Shown one piece after another: positions 1-11,664 of a stretch of 64,000 bases of DNA. Each line of letters starts with the position of its first letter. The stretch's first letter is position 1. The notes under the pieces are model-generated. The model ran no database searches, was not told the DNA's origin, and saw nothing but the letters and a program-made list of their open reading frames with translations. A program made the translations under genes and the position numbers. The stretch comes from Macrobrachium rosenbergii (taxonomy: Eukaryota > Arthropoda > Malacostraca > Decapoda > Palaemonidae): NCBI RefSeq assembly GCF_040412425.1, contig NC_089777.1, positions 33,097,037 through 33,161,036 on the forward strand, read 5' to 3'.

Positions 1-2228
1 TTTAGGTATTGTAGCAGAGGTTGCAATACTTGTTTGACCAAGGCATGTTATGATTCACACACCCTTTGTATGACGTGCAGAGGACAAATTTGTTCAATTG
101 ACTTGACTTGTGAGGAATGCTGTGAATGGGACGAAGGAAAGTGGAAGACATTGACTTGTCCTCTAGCAAAATTAGAAAGGGATCGTAAGAGGAAAGCAGC
201 TGCTAGAACTGAGGTTGAATTAGCTACTCTAGACGTGACCCAGGAATCTACCCAGGAATCTAGTGAGGTTAATATTCCTTCGCTCCCTTCTCCTGCTAAA
301 GTAATTCCTCCTACTTCCAGCCCTCCTTCTGCACCATCAATCTCCGCTCCTGGTTCCCTCATTCCTGACCCAGATCGCTATGCCAATCTCGAATCAAAAT
401 TCGATAGGAAGTTTGATGTTCTTGCTAACACAGTGGCACAGTTGGGTGATTCAATGTGTGTTCTCTTGGACAAATTTAGTGCAAAGTGTTCTAGCGATGT
501 TTGTGGAGGAGGTGGCTACCCATCCCACTGATGCTCCTAGGCAAAGGTCACTGCCATACTCTCCCAGCCCAAAGGAGGAGGTACACTGGAGGCCCAAAGG
601 AGGAGGTACACTGGAGGCCCAAGGGAGGTCAGTGGGGTCTGCCCACGGGTATTTGCCCGTTAGTCGCACCTGTGCCATCCCAGATGTCAACCAAAGGCAG
701 CCATTGGAAAGGTGGGCCTAGTGCCCATAATCTCTCATCCAGTTTGGGAGATTCTAGTCCTTCCCACTGGTGCCAGTGGAGATTCTCGGACGAATCTCGC
801 CAGTTGAAAAGACGAGCGCCTCTCAGGGACGTGTCCCCTCAGGGTTACGGCAAGAGGTTCAGGGAACGATCCGGGAGTCCGCAGCCGTTGTGCAGCAAAT
901 TGGACAGTCCCGAACGTTTCTCTCAATCAGTAGTGTTCAGACCATCTGTGTTCATCAAGAGGACTAGTTCTTCAGCAAATAAAGAACCTGTTCATGATAA
1001 TTCACGCTCATGTTTCGAGCGTCCATCTGGGATAGAGGTCGCTCTTTAGCAACTGTGCGCATGTTAGCAGCCGAGCGCTCGTTAACTTCCGAGCGCCCAG
1101 TAGAGACCGAGCATTCACTAGTAGCTGAGCGCCCAGAGGATAAGAAGCGTCCAGTAGTGCACCTGCATCGCTTGGTGCCAGAGAACTTTTCAGCTACTCC
1201 TAGATTGGACCCTTCTATGGCACCGCTGCAAAAGCAGTTAGACAACATTTTTGGCCTTCTTAAGAAGTCGACTTCTGCTGCTTCAGTAGCGCCTGAAGAT
1301 CCCTCATTGTCCCTCTCATCGGAGGAGGAAGATTTAGGACAGGGATTCCACCTCATCAGCTTATGCTGCATTACTGAATTATTTACTGGATAATTTCTCA
1401 GATTTCTTCGCTCCGACAGCCCCTTCGTCTCCAGCTTCCTCATTTATGATGAGTGATTTACCCGGGGATCCGTTGAAACTTCCCTAAGTGGTTCTATCTT
1501 CATGTCAGAAGGCTATGAGAGAAGTGGATCTCTGGCTCTCTAAGAAAAGACACCAGGGCAAGGCAATTTGTTTTAGTATTCCGCCTTTCGGCCAGGAGAT
1601 ATAGGCTAGGCCGTATGTGACCGGAGAGGCCCCCTCCCTGGAAGTGGGTGCCTCCTCCCAGGAGGACTTCTCTGGCCTCATTGATTCGGCCCGTAGGTCG
1701 GCTTTCTCCTCGACAGAGACCATGTTCTTTACTCTGGAGATGGATCATTTGCTCAAGAGCATGTTCAAGGTGTTCGAAGTGTTTAGTTTCCTAGACTTGG
1801 CCGTAGGGGCTTTGGCAAAGAAGATTAGAGATTTAGATCTACCTCAGGATATTGCCACTGACTGGAGGAGTGCTATCTCTTGTGCTGATAAAGCAGTTCG
1901 AGATGGTTCTTTCGAGATTTCTGCCCTTTATGCTATGGGGATTTTGAAGAAGAGGGAACTCTGGATCTCGTTTGTCTCTAAGGGCATCACTACATTGCAT
2001 AAATCGGCTCTTCTCTTTTCACCCTTGGATAATACATACCTTTTCCCGCAAGCTAAGGTAGAAGTGGTGGCTGCTCACCTTCATAAGAAATCCACACGAG
2101 ACCACCTCTCGCAATCTACGAGGCGTCCAAGAGACCCTCCACCAGACCTACAACCCACAAGTGAATCTTCAGTCCTTCATGCACCCGTGGGAGCCAGACT
2201 CAACTTTTTTGGGGAAGTTGGAGAATAA
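1..2228 (+). pseudogene. DIRS-1 gag-like region, frameshifted
   Basis: Three open stretches on the plus strand (about 1-531, 1010-1393, 1617-2228) together resemble a DIRS gag. The N-terminal part is Cys-rich, with CMTC and CEECC clusters followed by a WDEGKWKTL block, and looks zinc-binding. It leads into a basic segment and then a Ser/Pro-rich linker. A middle part carries imperfect SERP/AERP-type repeats. The C-terminal part includes SSQEDFSGLID and a DHLLKSMFKVF block that recurs in DIRS-2 as DHLLKDIFKVF. Frame changes and stops separate the parts, so no single product is possible. A short direct duplication of an AAAGGAGGAGGTACACTGGA block lies near 573-620. Gag function is inferred from position and the cysteine cluster. 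Confidence 0.65.
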
Positions 2229-3720
2229 GAGGAGCAGATCAGTGGGTGATAGAAGTATTAAGGGAAGGGTATTCTATCCTCTTCAAAGAGAAACTCCCTT
2301 ATCCAGCTCTCCCGTCAGATTGATGGCGTACTCCGTAGGATCAACAAAGTATTTAGCCCTCTCAGAAGTAGTGTGGCCTCTCCTCAAGAAGAAGGTGATA
2401 GAATTGGTGGAGAACACAGAGGTCAGGGGTTTTTACAACAGGCTTCTTGTAGTACCAAAAGCTGCGGGAGGATGGAGACTGGTACTTGATGTGAGCGCTC
2501 TGAACGTCTACATACAGAAAATGAAGTTTCATGTGGAAACAGTCCAGTCTGTCCTGTCATCCATTCGTCGAGGGGATTGGATGATTTCTCTCAGTATGAA
2601 AGACGCTTACTTCCACATTCCCATCCAACAAGACTCAAGAAAGTACCTGAGATTCGTTCATGGGAATCAAGTTTTCCAGTTTTGAGTGCTATGTTTTGGC
2701 CTGTCAACAGCACCACAGGTGTTCACCGAAGTTCTCACCCTATTGGCCAATTGGATGTTTGGTTAATACGCTCACCCATGAAAGAGAGATGCACAGAGGA
2801 CCTTCAAAGGACATTACTTTTGACTCAGGATCTAGGTTTGCTGTTGAACCTGCAAAAATCCCAACTGACCCCTTCTCAACAGATTCTATATATGGGGATG
2901 AAGATTGACTCTCAGAATTTTCAGGCTTCTCCCTCCCCCAGAAGGATAGAAGCCTGCCTCAAGAAAGTCAACCTTTTCCTTTCCCTTCAGAAGTGTTCTG
3001 CCACTCAATGGATAAGTCTCCTGGGCACTCGATCGTTGATCTAACAGTTTGTGAGGTTGGGGAGGCTGCATATGAGACCTCTACAAATCTTTTTGAGAGG
3101 CAGTTGGGATTGCAGGATAAATCGGGACATATGCATCTTTCCAATAACGCAAGAGATAAAGGAGGACCTGTGCTGGTGGAACAATGCAAGCAGACTTTTG
3201 GAGGGAAAGTCTCTTTCGGTAGTGAACCCCAACCCAGACTACTACTCCGACGCGTCAGACATAGGTTGGGGAGCTCTCCTGGAGGGGAAAGAAGTATCGG
3301 GAGTTTGGTCCTAACAAGAGAAGGCTGCTCTTAAACATCAAAGAACTGAAAGCCATCCATTTGGGGCTGCAGCATTTCACAAGGGAAGTGCATGACAAAG
3401 TAATAATGGTGCATGCTGACAACACAGCAGCCTCATCCTATGTAAGACTCCAAGGAGGGACTCATTCTCCCTTTGCGAGACTGCCGTGAGTCGTCATCTT
3501 TGGGCAGAACAGAACCGAACCCAGCTGTTAACTCGGTTCATTCAGGGGAAGTGCAACGTATTGGCAGACGAACACAGTCGTCGCAAACAAATTCTCCCGA
3601 CAAAGTGGACTCTGGATCGTAGCGTATGCTCTGACCTGTGGAAGTTGTGGGGAGAACCGATGGTCTTCCCCTGTTCTGCTCACTGTTTCCGGACCAACGA
3701 GCCTGGGCGACAGATGTGAT
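2161..3720 (+). pseudogene. DIRS-1 reverse transcriptase/RNase H, catalytically dead
   Basis: The fingers/palm region is clear: GFYNRLLVVPKAAGGWRLVL, then SALN, then GDWMISLSMKDAYFHIPI. In related RTs motif A reads LDLKDAY; here the first, catalytic Asp is Ser. A frameshift follows at about 2685. Motif C, expected as YLDDWL, appears as QLDVWL at 2748-2765, with the sequence between motifs B and C shortened, so two metal-binding Asp positions are lost. The connection and RNase H domains continue in other frames, with SDASDIGWGALLEG near 3245-3290 retaining the first RNase H Asp. The stretch after 3330 is again frameshifted. The DIRS-2 counterpart lies at 20254-21830. The element cannot copy itself from this template. 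Confidence 0.85.
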
Positions 3721-4071
3721 GATGCAAAATTGGTCGGGACTGGGATGTGTATCCCTTCCCTCCGTTCAGGATGGTGAGGGAGTTTCTGAAGTTCCAATCA
3801 CATCAAAGCACCAGGATGACTTTAGTAGCTCCCTTCTGGCTGAGGAAAGAGTGGTTCCCGTAGCTTCTTGAACTACTAGTAGACTTCCCACGCCTTCTTC
3901 CAACAATCCCAAGTCTACTCGGACAACCCCATTACAGGAAGTTTTATCAGGACACACCCACTCTGGCCCTGACAGGGTTTCGACTATCCACAAGCTTTTG
4001 CAAGCGAAAGGCTTTTCAAGAGCTGAGGCAGAAGCTATTTCTAAATGTAGATGACATTCTGCTAACAAGGT

Positions 4072-5004
4072 TTACCAGACAAAATGGTCAGTATTTAGAC
4101 TTTGGTGTAAGAAGAATAAAGTCTCTTCTTTTAAAACCGCTATAACTCAAGCGGTGGACTTTCTTTACTTGAGATCAACCAGGGGCCTTTCTTCGTCTAC
4201 AATAAAAGGATATAGAGCTATGCTTAGCTCAGTCATTAGACACAGAGGTTTAGACATTTCTTCAAACCAGGATATCTCGGATCTCGTTAAATCTTTCGAC
4301 ACGTCCAAGGTTGACAAGGATGAGGTATGCCCTTGGTCATTAGATGTAGTCCTCAAGTGGCTGTCTGACTCAAGGTTCGAACCCATGAGTTCATCATCAT
4401 TGAAGGATCTAACTAAGAAAACTATTTTCCGGGTTGCGCTAGCCACTGCGAGAAGAGTGAGCGAACTGCATGCAATAGACAGATAGGTTTTTCTCAAGGT
4501 GACGCGGTCTGTTCCCTTACCCTTGGCTTCTTGGCAATAAACGAGAATCCTTCACAACCATGGCCTCGTTCCTTTGCTATTAAAGGTTTAATGAACATCC
4601 TGGGTCCAGAGGAAGGGGAGAGAAGTCTGTGCCCAGTTAGAGTGCTTAGACGTTACATCAAGAGAACAGAGAAGATTAGAGGCCCAGCAAGGAATCTTTG
4701 ATGTTTGGTAAAGAACCCGGCCAGACCTATGTCTAAAAATGCTTTACCCTTTTTTGTTAGAAACCTGATCCTCAAAGCACACACTCAGATTGGAGAGAAC
4801 GTTTTGCCTGGACTTAAGGTTAGAGCGCACGACGTGAGAGAAGTGGCTACATCAGTCGTTTTTAAGCATAATCTCTCTCAATTCTATCTTAACAGACTAC
4901 ATTCTGGAAATGTAGATGTGTTTTTGCTAGGCATTATTTGTGAGACATGGAGACAATGTACGAAGATTGCAGTACACTCGGACCATTGTCCGTGGCTGGT
5001 GTAG
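4072..5004 (+). pseudogene. DIRS-1 tyrosine recombinase (YR), broken
   Basis: The first half (4154-4486) reads FLYLRSTRGLSSSTIKGY, then SLKDLTKKTIFRVALATARR and VSELHAI. This contains the box I Arg typical of DIRS recombinases. A stop at 4484 and a further stop near 4700 break the frame. The second half (4705-5004) carries AHDVREVATS, the His-x-x-Arg of box II. In the final helix, where the nucleophilic Tyr is expected within an F-x-x-x-Y pattern, the sequence is VFLLGIICETW, so by alignment Tyr is replaced by Ile. A YR is what separates DIRS elements from gypsy-type retrotransposons, which carry integrase. Call strong, function absent. Confidence 0.85.
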
Positions 5005-5557
5005 TGTTCGGGAAGGGAACGTAGGAAGCAACCCTTCCTATTTTTTTTTTTCTTCGCCTTGTCAAGGTGTTGAGTTCATGGGGAGCCTGGAGAGTACAAA
5101 GTACCTAGAGTGCCCGCCAGTTTTTCTGTGTAGGGTCGTGGTTATTTATTTATATGCTTTTTATCTGTGGTATAGGTGACTATTTCTCTGGTTTTGATTT
5201 ATTGTACTGTGCCCTGGGCAGGGGCATTTTATTGTTGACTTTGTTAATGATTGAACTCTCCTTCTTTGCAAAGTTTACCTCTTAGATTTCGGTAGCGATC
5301 GGAGTACGCCTCCGCTATGAAGTTGCCCACTTTAGTAGAGGTGACCCTGGCTATACCGATGCCGCCACGCTGCTACTTGGTCGAGATGAGCGCCATCTAG
5401 AGGCAGTATCCACCTGCGCAGCTATCACCAGGTAAGAAACAACAAGCATTTTTTCAGTGCTAAACCCTTTTTTATTTTGTCCTCATTTCATTATCATTTT
5501 TAATGTTAGAGTACAAGATGTCCATGAATCCCACCTCCTTCACTGTGGATTCAGCTA
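5005..5557 (+). other. DIRS-1 3' noncoding region
   Basis: There is no gene here. Similarity to DIRS-2 is patchy: compare the GAGGCAGTATCCACCTGC block near 5400 with a close match near 23365, and the ATGAATCCCACCTCCTTCAC block near 5522 with one near 23492. A poly-T run lies at 5041-5051. The segment links the recombinase to the terminal complementary repeats. Confidence 0.6.
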
Positions 5558-5868
5558 AGTAATTATGGGGTAAGTTACATATATAAAAATGAAATTTTTA
5601 TAAAAGTTTGATATATACTTACCCAGTAATTACAAATGGAGTCTGCCTTCCTCCCCTCACATGGACCTTAGAGCATAAACAAAAGTGAAGCTCTTGCGTT
5701 AGTTGTTTCTCTCTTCACCCCGAAAGTGGGTGGGGTTAGTCACCTACATAAACAAAAAACTATTGCTACCGAGAATTTCAAAACTGAAGCTGCCGTCGAG
5801 TTACAAACTCTTAGCTAAGTAATTACTGGGTAAGTATATATAAAACTTTATTTTATTATAAAAATGTC
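5558..5868 (+). repeat. DIRS-1 internal complementary region and right terminal repeat
   Basis: At 5558-5630 CTAAGTAATTATGGGGTAAG is followed by an inverted partner that includes TATACTTACCCAGTAATTAC, forming a hairpin. The same motif returns at the border as CTAAGTAATTACTGGGTAAG (about 5813-5835), followed by AAACTTTATTTTATTATAAA. DIRS elements carry such internal complementary and terminal repeats, used as template jumps during circular replication. The matching DIRS-2 structures are at 23524-23831. Confidence 0.75.
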
Positions 5869-7115
5869 ATTTTTGAGTACTTGTACTTGTACTTGAGATT
5901 TTAAAATTCAGTGTACTTGTACTTGTTCAAAAAGTACTTGAAGTCAAGTACTTTTTAAGTACATTACATACTTGTAGGCTGTATTGCATAACTAATCGTA
6001 CAACAAAAAGTGCACTAGTGACAATAACCTGACTGTAATAGGTGGATTTTTTGTTATAATGATTTATGTATGTCAATAATAAAGATACACCAAGTTCAGT
6101 TCAAATGATTTTAATTCTACTGTTGTGTATCAACAGAATATCAGCCAGTTTTCATGCAGTCAGTTCAGGAATGAACCTGAGACAATCTGTTCACTTCCTG
6201 TCTGTATCTGCGGGCAACATGATCAGTTCTGTAGTACTGTAGTTTAGTCTTTCAGTAGCCATCATTCATAGCTCATGGTAACACTACTAAGTCTTCTGGG
6301 ACAAGCCAGTCAACCATGGAAGATTTCGTTAGTGTCAGACCCAAAGAAATATTGGCCACATGATGCTTGACAAAAGCAACAGGATGATGCACTAATGCTC
6401 TTTGAGGCGTGCAATCTTGTGCCATTTTCTGTTGTTGAAAGCCCTTAACTTTAATGGCTTACTTAATTCAGCTGACCCTGTTATCAAATGCCTACATGCA
6501 GGCACTTAGTCAACAAATTGCTACAAGACTAATTCTCACAGGTGAAGGAAAATAAAAAAAGTCTAGGGAGTGCAAAACTGTATGCCTAACACTTGATATC
6601 TGGTCTAGCTGTCAGATGAGACCTTACTTGGGAATCACAGATCATTACATTGGAAACTGGTCATTTGAAAATGTAGTGCTAGCTTGCAAGCGCTTCCGTG
6701 GATGCCATACTACTCAGTATCATGGAAGAGTATGAGCAGATCATCAAGGATACTGATATAGGCTCCAAAATTACAAACAATATAACTGACAATGCTACTG
6801 TATGATCACTGCATTTTCTCTGCATGGGTTTCCTGATGCTATCTCAGAAGCAAATGATGACACTGATGAAGATGATCTCAATGATTTGGATGGTAGTGGT
6901 ACTGATTCTGCTGAACTGATGGAAGCTTTACCAGCTAATCATAATTCCTGCTTTGCACATACATTGCAACTGGTCGTGAAAGATGGCTTCAAAGAAGCAG
7001 GACAGTTAAATGTTACACTGAGCAAAGCATCAAAATTGGTTTATGTGCAGAGATCAACATTAGAATCAGGTTGTGCTACTCGTTGGAATTCGCTATTAAA
7101 GGGTCTATTCTGAGT
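5869..7115 (+). mobile_element. hAT DNA transposon remnant
   Basis: Immediately after the DIRS-1 border is a run of repeated TACTTG units (5875-5975), a sequence style often found at hAT ends. It is followed by about 600 bp without coding signal, then a hAT transposase remnant (6590-7115). The right end was not found: another repeat begins at about 7125. Since the DIRS-1 tail abuts the hAT sequence, either one inserted beside the other or the junction is a deletion. Confidence 0.6.
6590..7115 (+). pseudogene. hAT transposase fragment (ZBED-type)
   Basis: The conceptual translation shows hAT family blocks. LTLDIWSSCQMRPYLGITDH spans the first catalytic Asp region. A frameshift near 6700 is followed by NITDNAT, which holds the second Asp. 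Another shift at about 6800 leads to MITAFSLHGFPDA, an acidic linker (DDTDEDDLNDLDG), then CFAHTLQLVVKDG and SKASKLVYV, ending in TRWNSLLKGLF. The Cys/His block and the TRWNS block are typical of hAT transposases. The BED finger, the third catalytic residue (Glu) and the dimerisation domain are absent. There are at least two frameshifts, so this is dead. The family call is from recognised motifs only. Confidence 0.75.
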
Positions 7116-7124
7116 TCCAGGGAT

Positions 7125-7740
7125 TTCAATCTCAACTGATCTCAACACATTAAGGTGCTGATTAGCCAAGTTTAATTCCACATGATGCAATACCATGGAA
7201 AACATGGAACTATAACCTTGAAATAGATAGCAAAAAAACTCTACTATATCTATGAAAGTGGTGAAATTTTGATGTCTACAGGGGTACGGGTACTGAAAAG
7301 TGGCACCCGGAACAATACACAAAACCCCTGCTTCTGATACATAAGTTGAACTCCTTCACACAAACGAGTCTTGAACAGGTTTCTAGAACACCTACCCTAC
7401 CATTTTATTTCCTAAGACCCCCAAGTAATTTTTATGCCAGCATACTAACTGACTCACTCAAATCCAGAGAACTCTACTCAAACATTAACTCACAAGGGGC
7501 AGATCTTTCCATAAATCTTCCAGCAGGGAAAGCAGTATGATAAAAGAAAAAAATATGGAATATTTGCTAATAAAAATAAAATTAATGAATACTTATAATC
7601 ATTCATCACAAAAAAAGAATCTCTTGTTTTCATAAATACTCATTCTCTTTTAATACTATACCCTGTGCAGAAGAAACCTTCGATGGCAGATAAGAGCATA
7701 ACTGGTCTCACTTCCTTACAACCAAGTTAGTAAAAGCATG
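7125..7740. repeat. Dispersed repeat, shortened copy (second copy at 60.6-62.9 kb)
   Basis: Positions 7128-7355 match 60645-60885 in the same orientation, sharing for example TTTTGATGTCTACAGGGGTA (with one mismatch) and a GCTTCTGATACA block. Positions 7672-7735 match 62855-62915, sharing ACCAAGTTAGTA and AAGCATGA. The 2 kb separating these blocks in the right-hand copy is mostly missing here. The segment 7356-7670 holds an unrecognised 64-codon ORF (7346-7540) and AT-rich sequence. The family is unknown to me. Confidence 0.55.
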
Positions 7741-9090
7741 AGAACATGAGAATGGGCAATCTTTCCGTTCTATATTCACACTTTCCCACCTTGGTTAATC
7801 CCCATTTCCTCAGTCTGCCCATCTATACTACATTTTTCAAAACCTCAAACTCACTCCCCATTCCACGTACTCATTTCTTAGAGCACATGTTGATGCATGA
7901 CGCTAGCACCCTGATCTACACAGATGGCTCCAAGACCCCTGAAGGAACTGGGGCAGCAGTCCTCTTCCCCACCAGACTTATTCCAGCTACTCTTACCTCC
8001 AGTAGCAAGCATACTTAAGGTAGAAATATATGCCATTCTGATTGCACTAAAACACCACCTAATTTACCCCTCATTATCCTTCGTGATTTTCACAGGCTCG
8101 GCAAACTCTTTAATCCTTATCCAATCTATTGTCTGCACACATCTTATAGTCTGTGAAATTCGAGATTGGCTTTTTCACACTTCGATGCGGAAAAAGCTAT
8201 TCTGCTTCTGCTGGACCCCAAGCCATGTGGGCATGCTAGGCAATGAGTGAGTGGACTCGTTTGCCCGATCTGCAGCTTTGTCGGGATGCCTACACTTCAA
8301 AAACATTCCATACTCACATTATTTCCCATTTTTCTGTAATTACCTACTAAGTTGTTGGTAGTCTTTCTGGACTAGTATCTCGAATAACAAGTTCCACGCA
8401 ATTAAACCTACCATACTCCCATGTATAAACCCATGTCATAAGAAAAGATGATGGGGAACAGTACTTGCCCGACCACGTATCAGCCATACAAATCTAACGC
8501 ACTCCTACTTGATGAACGGATCCCCTCCAACGCTGTGTCCAACTTGTCATACCGTTCTTTCAGTATCCCATATAATCCTTTCCTGCCCCCCAACACACAG
8601 TAGCATGCAACAGAGCATTTCCCAGCCTAACCACTCTTCCCCATCCACCTCGCCTTCAAGATATTTGAGGTGGATGGGGACACTTCTCCATGGAAAGTGT
8701 AATCTATTTCCTTCAACAAATAAATATTCATCAAATATGACCCACCAATCACTAACTTTGACCATACTTTATCTATAAATAGCATAACATAGCACCTTAT
8801 GGTCTGCGTGACCTGGTGCTTGGTGGATATCAATTCATTTCAATATTTACATTACTTCTATGAAGTTTTAGACAATTTATAAAATTTTCTAAGGTTTTCT
8901 GTTATATATTTATATAATTTTTTTATTGTACGTTTGAACCCTGTGTAAAAGTATTTAATGTGTGTGTGTGTTCTAGTATAAATGTGTGTGTTTTTTTGTT
9001 TTAAAGTCATGTTCATTCATCATAGAAACGAATGACCTCGGTCTCGGTGCTTGCCTTTGGCCTAATCCTCATATTCCTATTCGTGTTCCT
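7741..9090 (+). mobile_element. 5'-truncated non-LTR retrotransposon (RNase H-bearing, I/Jockey group)
   Basis: The segment holds the RNase H domain, a CCHC knuckle and a 3' untranslated region, but no reverse transcriptase or endonuclease. This is the usual result of incomplete target-primed reverse transcription. The 3' end carries GAATGACCTC and GCCTTTGGCCTAATCCTC (9030-9071). The same tail motif ends the LINE copies at 42.1, 48.2, 53.1 and 56.0 kb. Confidence 0.75.
7746..8790 (+). pseudogene. LINE ORF2 C-terminus: RNase H plus zinc knuckle, frameshifted
   Basis: The RNase H domain starts with LIYTDGSKTPEGTGAAVLFP (first Asp in YTDGS), continues after a frameshift with VEIYAILIALKHH (Glu position), and reaches FVIFTGSANSLILIQ. 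Related enzymes have FSDS at that point, so the third catalytic Asp is Gly here. The end, FCWTPSHVGMLGNE, keeps the conserved His. After another break, HSYLMNGSPPTLCPTC leads into a CCHC knuckle, C-x2-C-x7-H-x4-C (about 8536-8586), common downstream of RNase H in I- and Jockey-type LINEs. Shifts near 7960 and 8250 and the Asp-to-Gly change make it inactive. Confidence 0.75.
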
Positions 9091-9474
9091 TAAGGGTACA
9101 CAGAAATCGGTCTTCACAACTTCACAAATTCAATGAAGAATGATCTATCCCAGGTACTCTACCTCAATACCCAAGAGAAGAGGATCAGTCTTCTAAACTT
9201 TCTGATCTCAGATGTTGTGATGCCAGTTTTAGTAACCTTAAATCAAGGGAATCCTGATCTCAGATATTTCCCTGCCATAAGTGCCATCAGGCTTGATCTA
9301 CTGAACTCACTGATTGGGGGAACAGTGAAGGGCATCCTGACACAGCCAGACCTTTGAAGCTGACAGGAAGCCCAAGAAGGTCGACCTGGTGAAGGAAATA
9401 TTGCTCCTACAACTGCTGAACATTATAGGAGGCTGCCCTACCCAAGACCGAAGAAACACCGACGGTGAACTTAA

Positions 9475-11664
9475 CCCTTAAACGCCTATTGGACGTAGCA
9501 AACGTCGACTAAAATTGTCTGTTGAATGCCGAGTGGACGTAGCAAACGTCGACTACAAAAAATTTCAATCTTCGGTCAACTTTGACTCGACCGAAATGGT
9601 AGAAAAACGCAATTGTAAGCTAAAACTCTTACATTTTAGTAATATTCAATCATGTACCTTCATTTTGCAACAAATTGGAAGTCTCTAGCACAGTATTTCG
9701 ATTTATGGTGAATTTTTAAAAACTTTTTCTTACGCACGGGCGGTAACTCGGCCAAAAATTTCATAAATTCTTTCGTCATTTTGTCGTAATTTTTTCACTG
9801 TTCTATATTAGCCGTTACATAAAGTTTTATATATGAAAATGTGCGCAATTTCATGTACAATACAACAAAAATACAACCCATGGTTGTAGCTTTTATCAGT
9901 TTGGAAATATTTTCATATAAACCACGATAACTGCCAAAATTTCAACCTTCGGTCAACTTTGACTCGACCAAAATGGTAAAAACGCAATTTTAAGCTAAAA
10001 CTCTTACGATCTAGTAATATTCAATCATTTACCTTCATTTTGCAACCAATTGGAAGTCTCTAGCACAATATTTCGATTTATGGTGAATTTTTGAAAAAAC
10101 TTTTTCCTTACGTCCGCGCCAAAAATTCTTTCGTCACGTTGTCGTAATGTTTGCACCGTTTTATATTAGTCGTTACATAAAGTTTTATATATGGAAATGT
10201 GCGCAATTTCATGTAGAATACAACAGAAAATAACTCATGGTTGTAGCTTTATCAGTTTTGAAATATTTTCATATAAATCACGATAACTGCCAAAATTTCA
10301 AGCTTCGGTCAACTTTAACTTGACCGAAATGGTAAAAAACGCAATTATAAGCTAAAACTCTTACATTCTAGTAATATTCAATCATGTACCTTCATTTTGC
10401 AACAAACTGGAAGTCTCTAGCACAATATTTCGATTTATGGTGAATTTCTGAAAAAAAAAAAAAAATTTTTTCCTTACGTCTGTTGGCTGATAACTCGGCC
10501 GAACATCTCGGAAATTCTTTCGTCATGTTGTCGTAATGTTTGCATCGTTTTACATTAGTCGTTATATAAAGTTTTATATATGAAAATGTGCGCAATTTCA
10601 TGTAGAATACAACAGAAAATAGCTCATGGTTGTAGCTTTTATCAGTTTTGAAATATTTTCACATAAATCACGATAACTGCCAAAATTTCAACCTTCTGTC
10701 AACTTTAACTCGACCGAAATGGTAAAGAAACGCAATTGTAAGCTAAAACTCTTACATTCTAGTAATATTCAATCGTTTACCTTCATTTTGCAATAAATTG
10801 GAAGTCTCTAGCACAATATTTCGATTTATGGTGAATTTTTAAAAAACATTTTCCTTACGTCTGCTTGCGATAACTCGGCCGAACATCTCGGAAATTCTTT
10901 CGTCGCGTTGTCGTAATATTTGCACCACTTTATATTAGTCGTTACATAAAGTTTTATATATGAAAATGTGTGCAATTTCATGTACAATACAACAAAAAAT
11001 AACTCATGGTTGTAGCTTTTATCAGTTTTGAAATATTTCCATATAAATCACGATAAATAGAAAAAATTCGACTTTCGGTCAACTTTAACTCGACCGAAAT
11101 GGTCGAAAACTGCAATTATAAGCTAAAACACTTACAGTCTAGTAATATTCAATCAATTAGCTTCATTTTTCAACAAACGGGAAGTCTCTAGCACAATATT
11201 TCGATTTATGGTGAATTTTTGAAAAACATTTTTTTATGTCCGCGGCGTTACAATTCATGCATCATTTTGTGATAATATTTTCTCTGTGTTGCTTTGATCG
11301 TTTTAAAATTTATTATATACCAAAATCATCGCAATTTAGTGTACAATACAACTAAAAAAAATTAACTCATTACCTTTAACCGTTTTGCTTACAGCGCGAT
11401 TTGTATACAATTATATACAAGTTTTTTTTTTGCTGTCATATATTCCAATATTTATATATGATAGTGATATTTTTTCATTTCTGATGGTTGCATACTAAAC
11501 TTCAGGCAATGACAATAAAAATGAGCCAAAATGAACTCTTAATCTTAAAAACTAAGTGTGCTGTGATTTTTTTGAAAAAACTTTTTTCCGCTTCAGGCGC
11601 TAACTCAGTGAAACGCCCGGCATACGGGAGACGTTTTTGTAAATAGGGCTTCGGCGTTAAAGGG
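9475..11664. mobile_element. TTAA-flanked non-autonomous DNA transposon (piggyBac-like)
   Basis: TTAA lies on both sides (9471-9474 and 11665-11668). The ends are inverted: CCCTTAAACGCC on the left, and the reverse complement of the right end reads CCCTTTAACGCC. TTAA duplication with CCC-starting ends is the piggyBac signature. No transposase is present. A GGACGTAGCAAACGTCGACT unit occurs twice just inside the left end (9494 and 9533). The interior is a tandem array (next entry). It sits inside the gypsy remnant, so it is younger. A related element lies at 50329-52062. Confidence 0.75.
9560..11400. repeat. Five tandem units of 356-390 bp inside the TTAA element
   Basis: The anchor TTCGGTCAACTTT (one copy TTCTGTC) occurs at 9571, 9948, 10304, 10694 and 11074, giving spacings of 377, 356, 390 and 380 bp. 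Each unit also carries AATATTCAATCA, GGAAGTCTCTAGCACA, TATTTCGATTTATGGTGAAT and a CATGGTTGTAGCTTT block. The last unit is the most diverged and fades by about 11400. No coding frame is conserved between units. Confidence 0.85.

Larger units (their letters stand above)
1..5868 (+). mobile_element. DIRS-1: DIRS-like tyrosine-recombinase retrotransposon, left end outside window
   Basis: The order is gag-like, then RT plus RNase H, then tyrosine recombinase, followed by a noncoding tail with complementary terminal sequences and no integrase. That is the layout of the DIRS order. The window begins inside gag, so the left inverted repeat is missing. All three reading frames are broken. A second, more complete copy (DIRS-2, 13.26-23.83 kb) has the same order and matching 3' structures, which supports the call. 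The right border is where similarity between the two copies ends, at about 5868. Confidence 0.9.

Noticed and set aside
3486..3871. Plus-strand ORFs after the DIRS-1 RNase H as separate genes
   Set aside because: Their translations match, across frames, the end of the DIRS RT/RNase H region in DIRS-2 (for example the LADEHSRRK- and WSGL-type blocks), so they are parts of the pseudogene.
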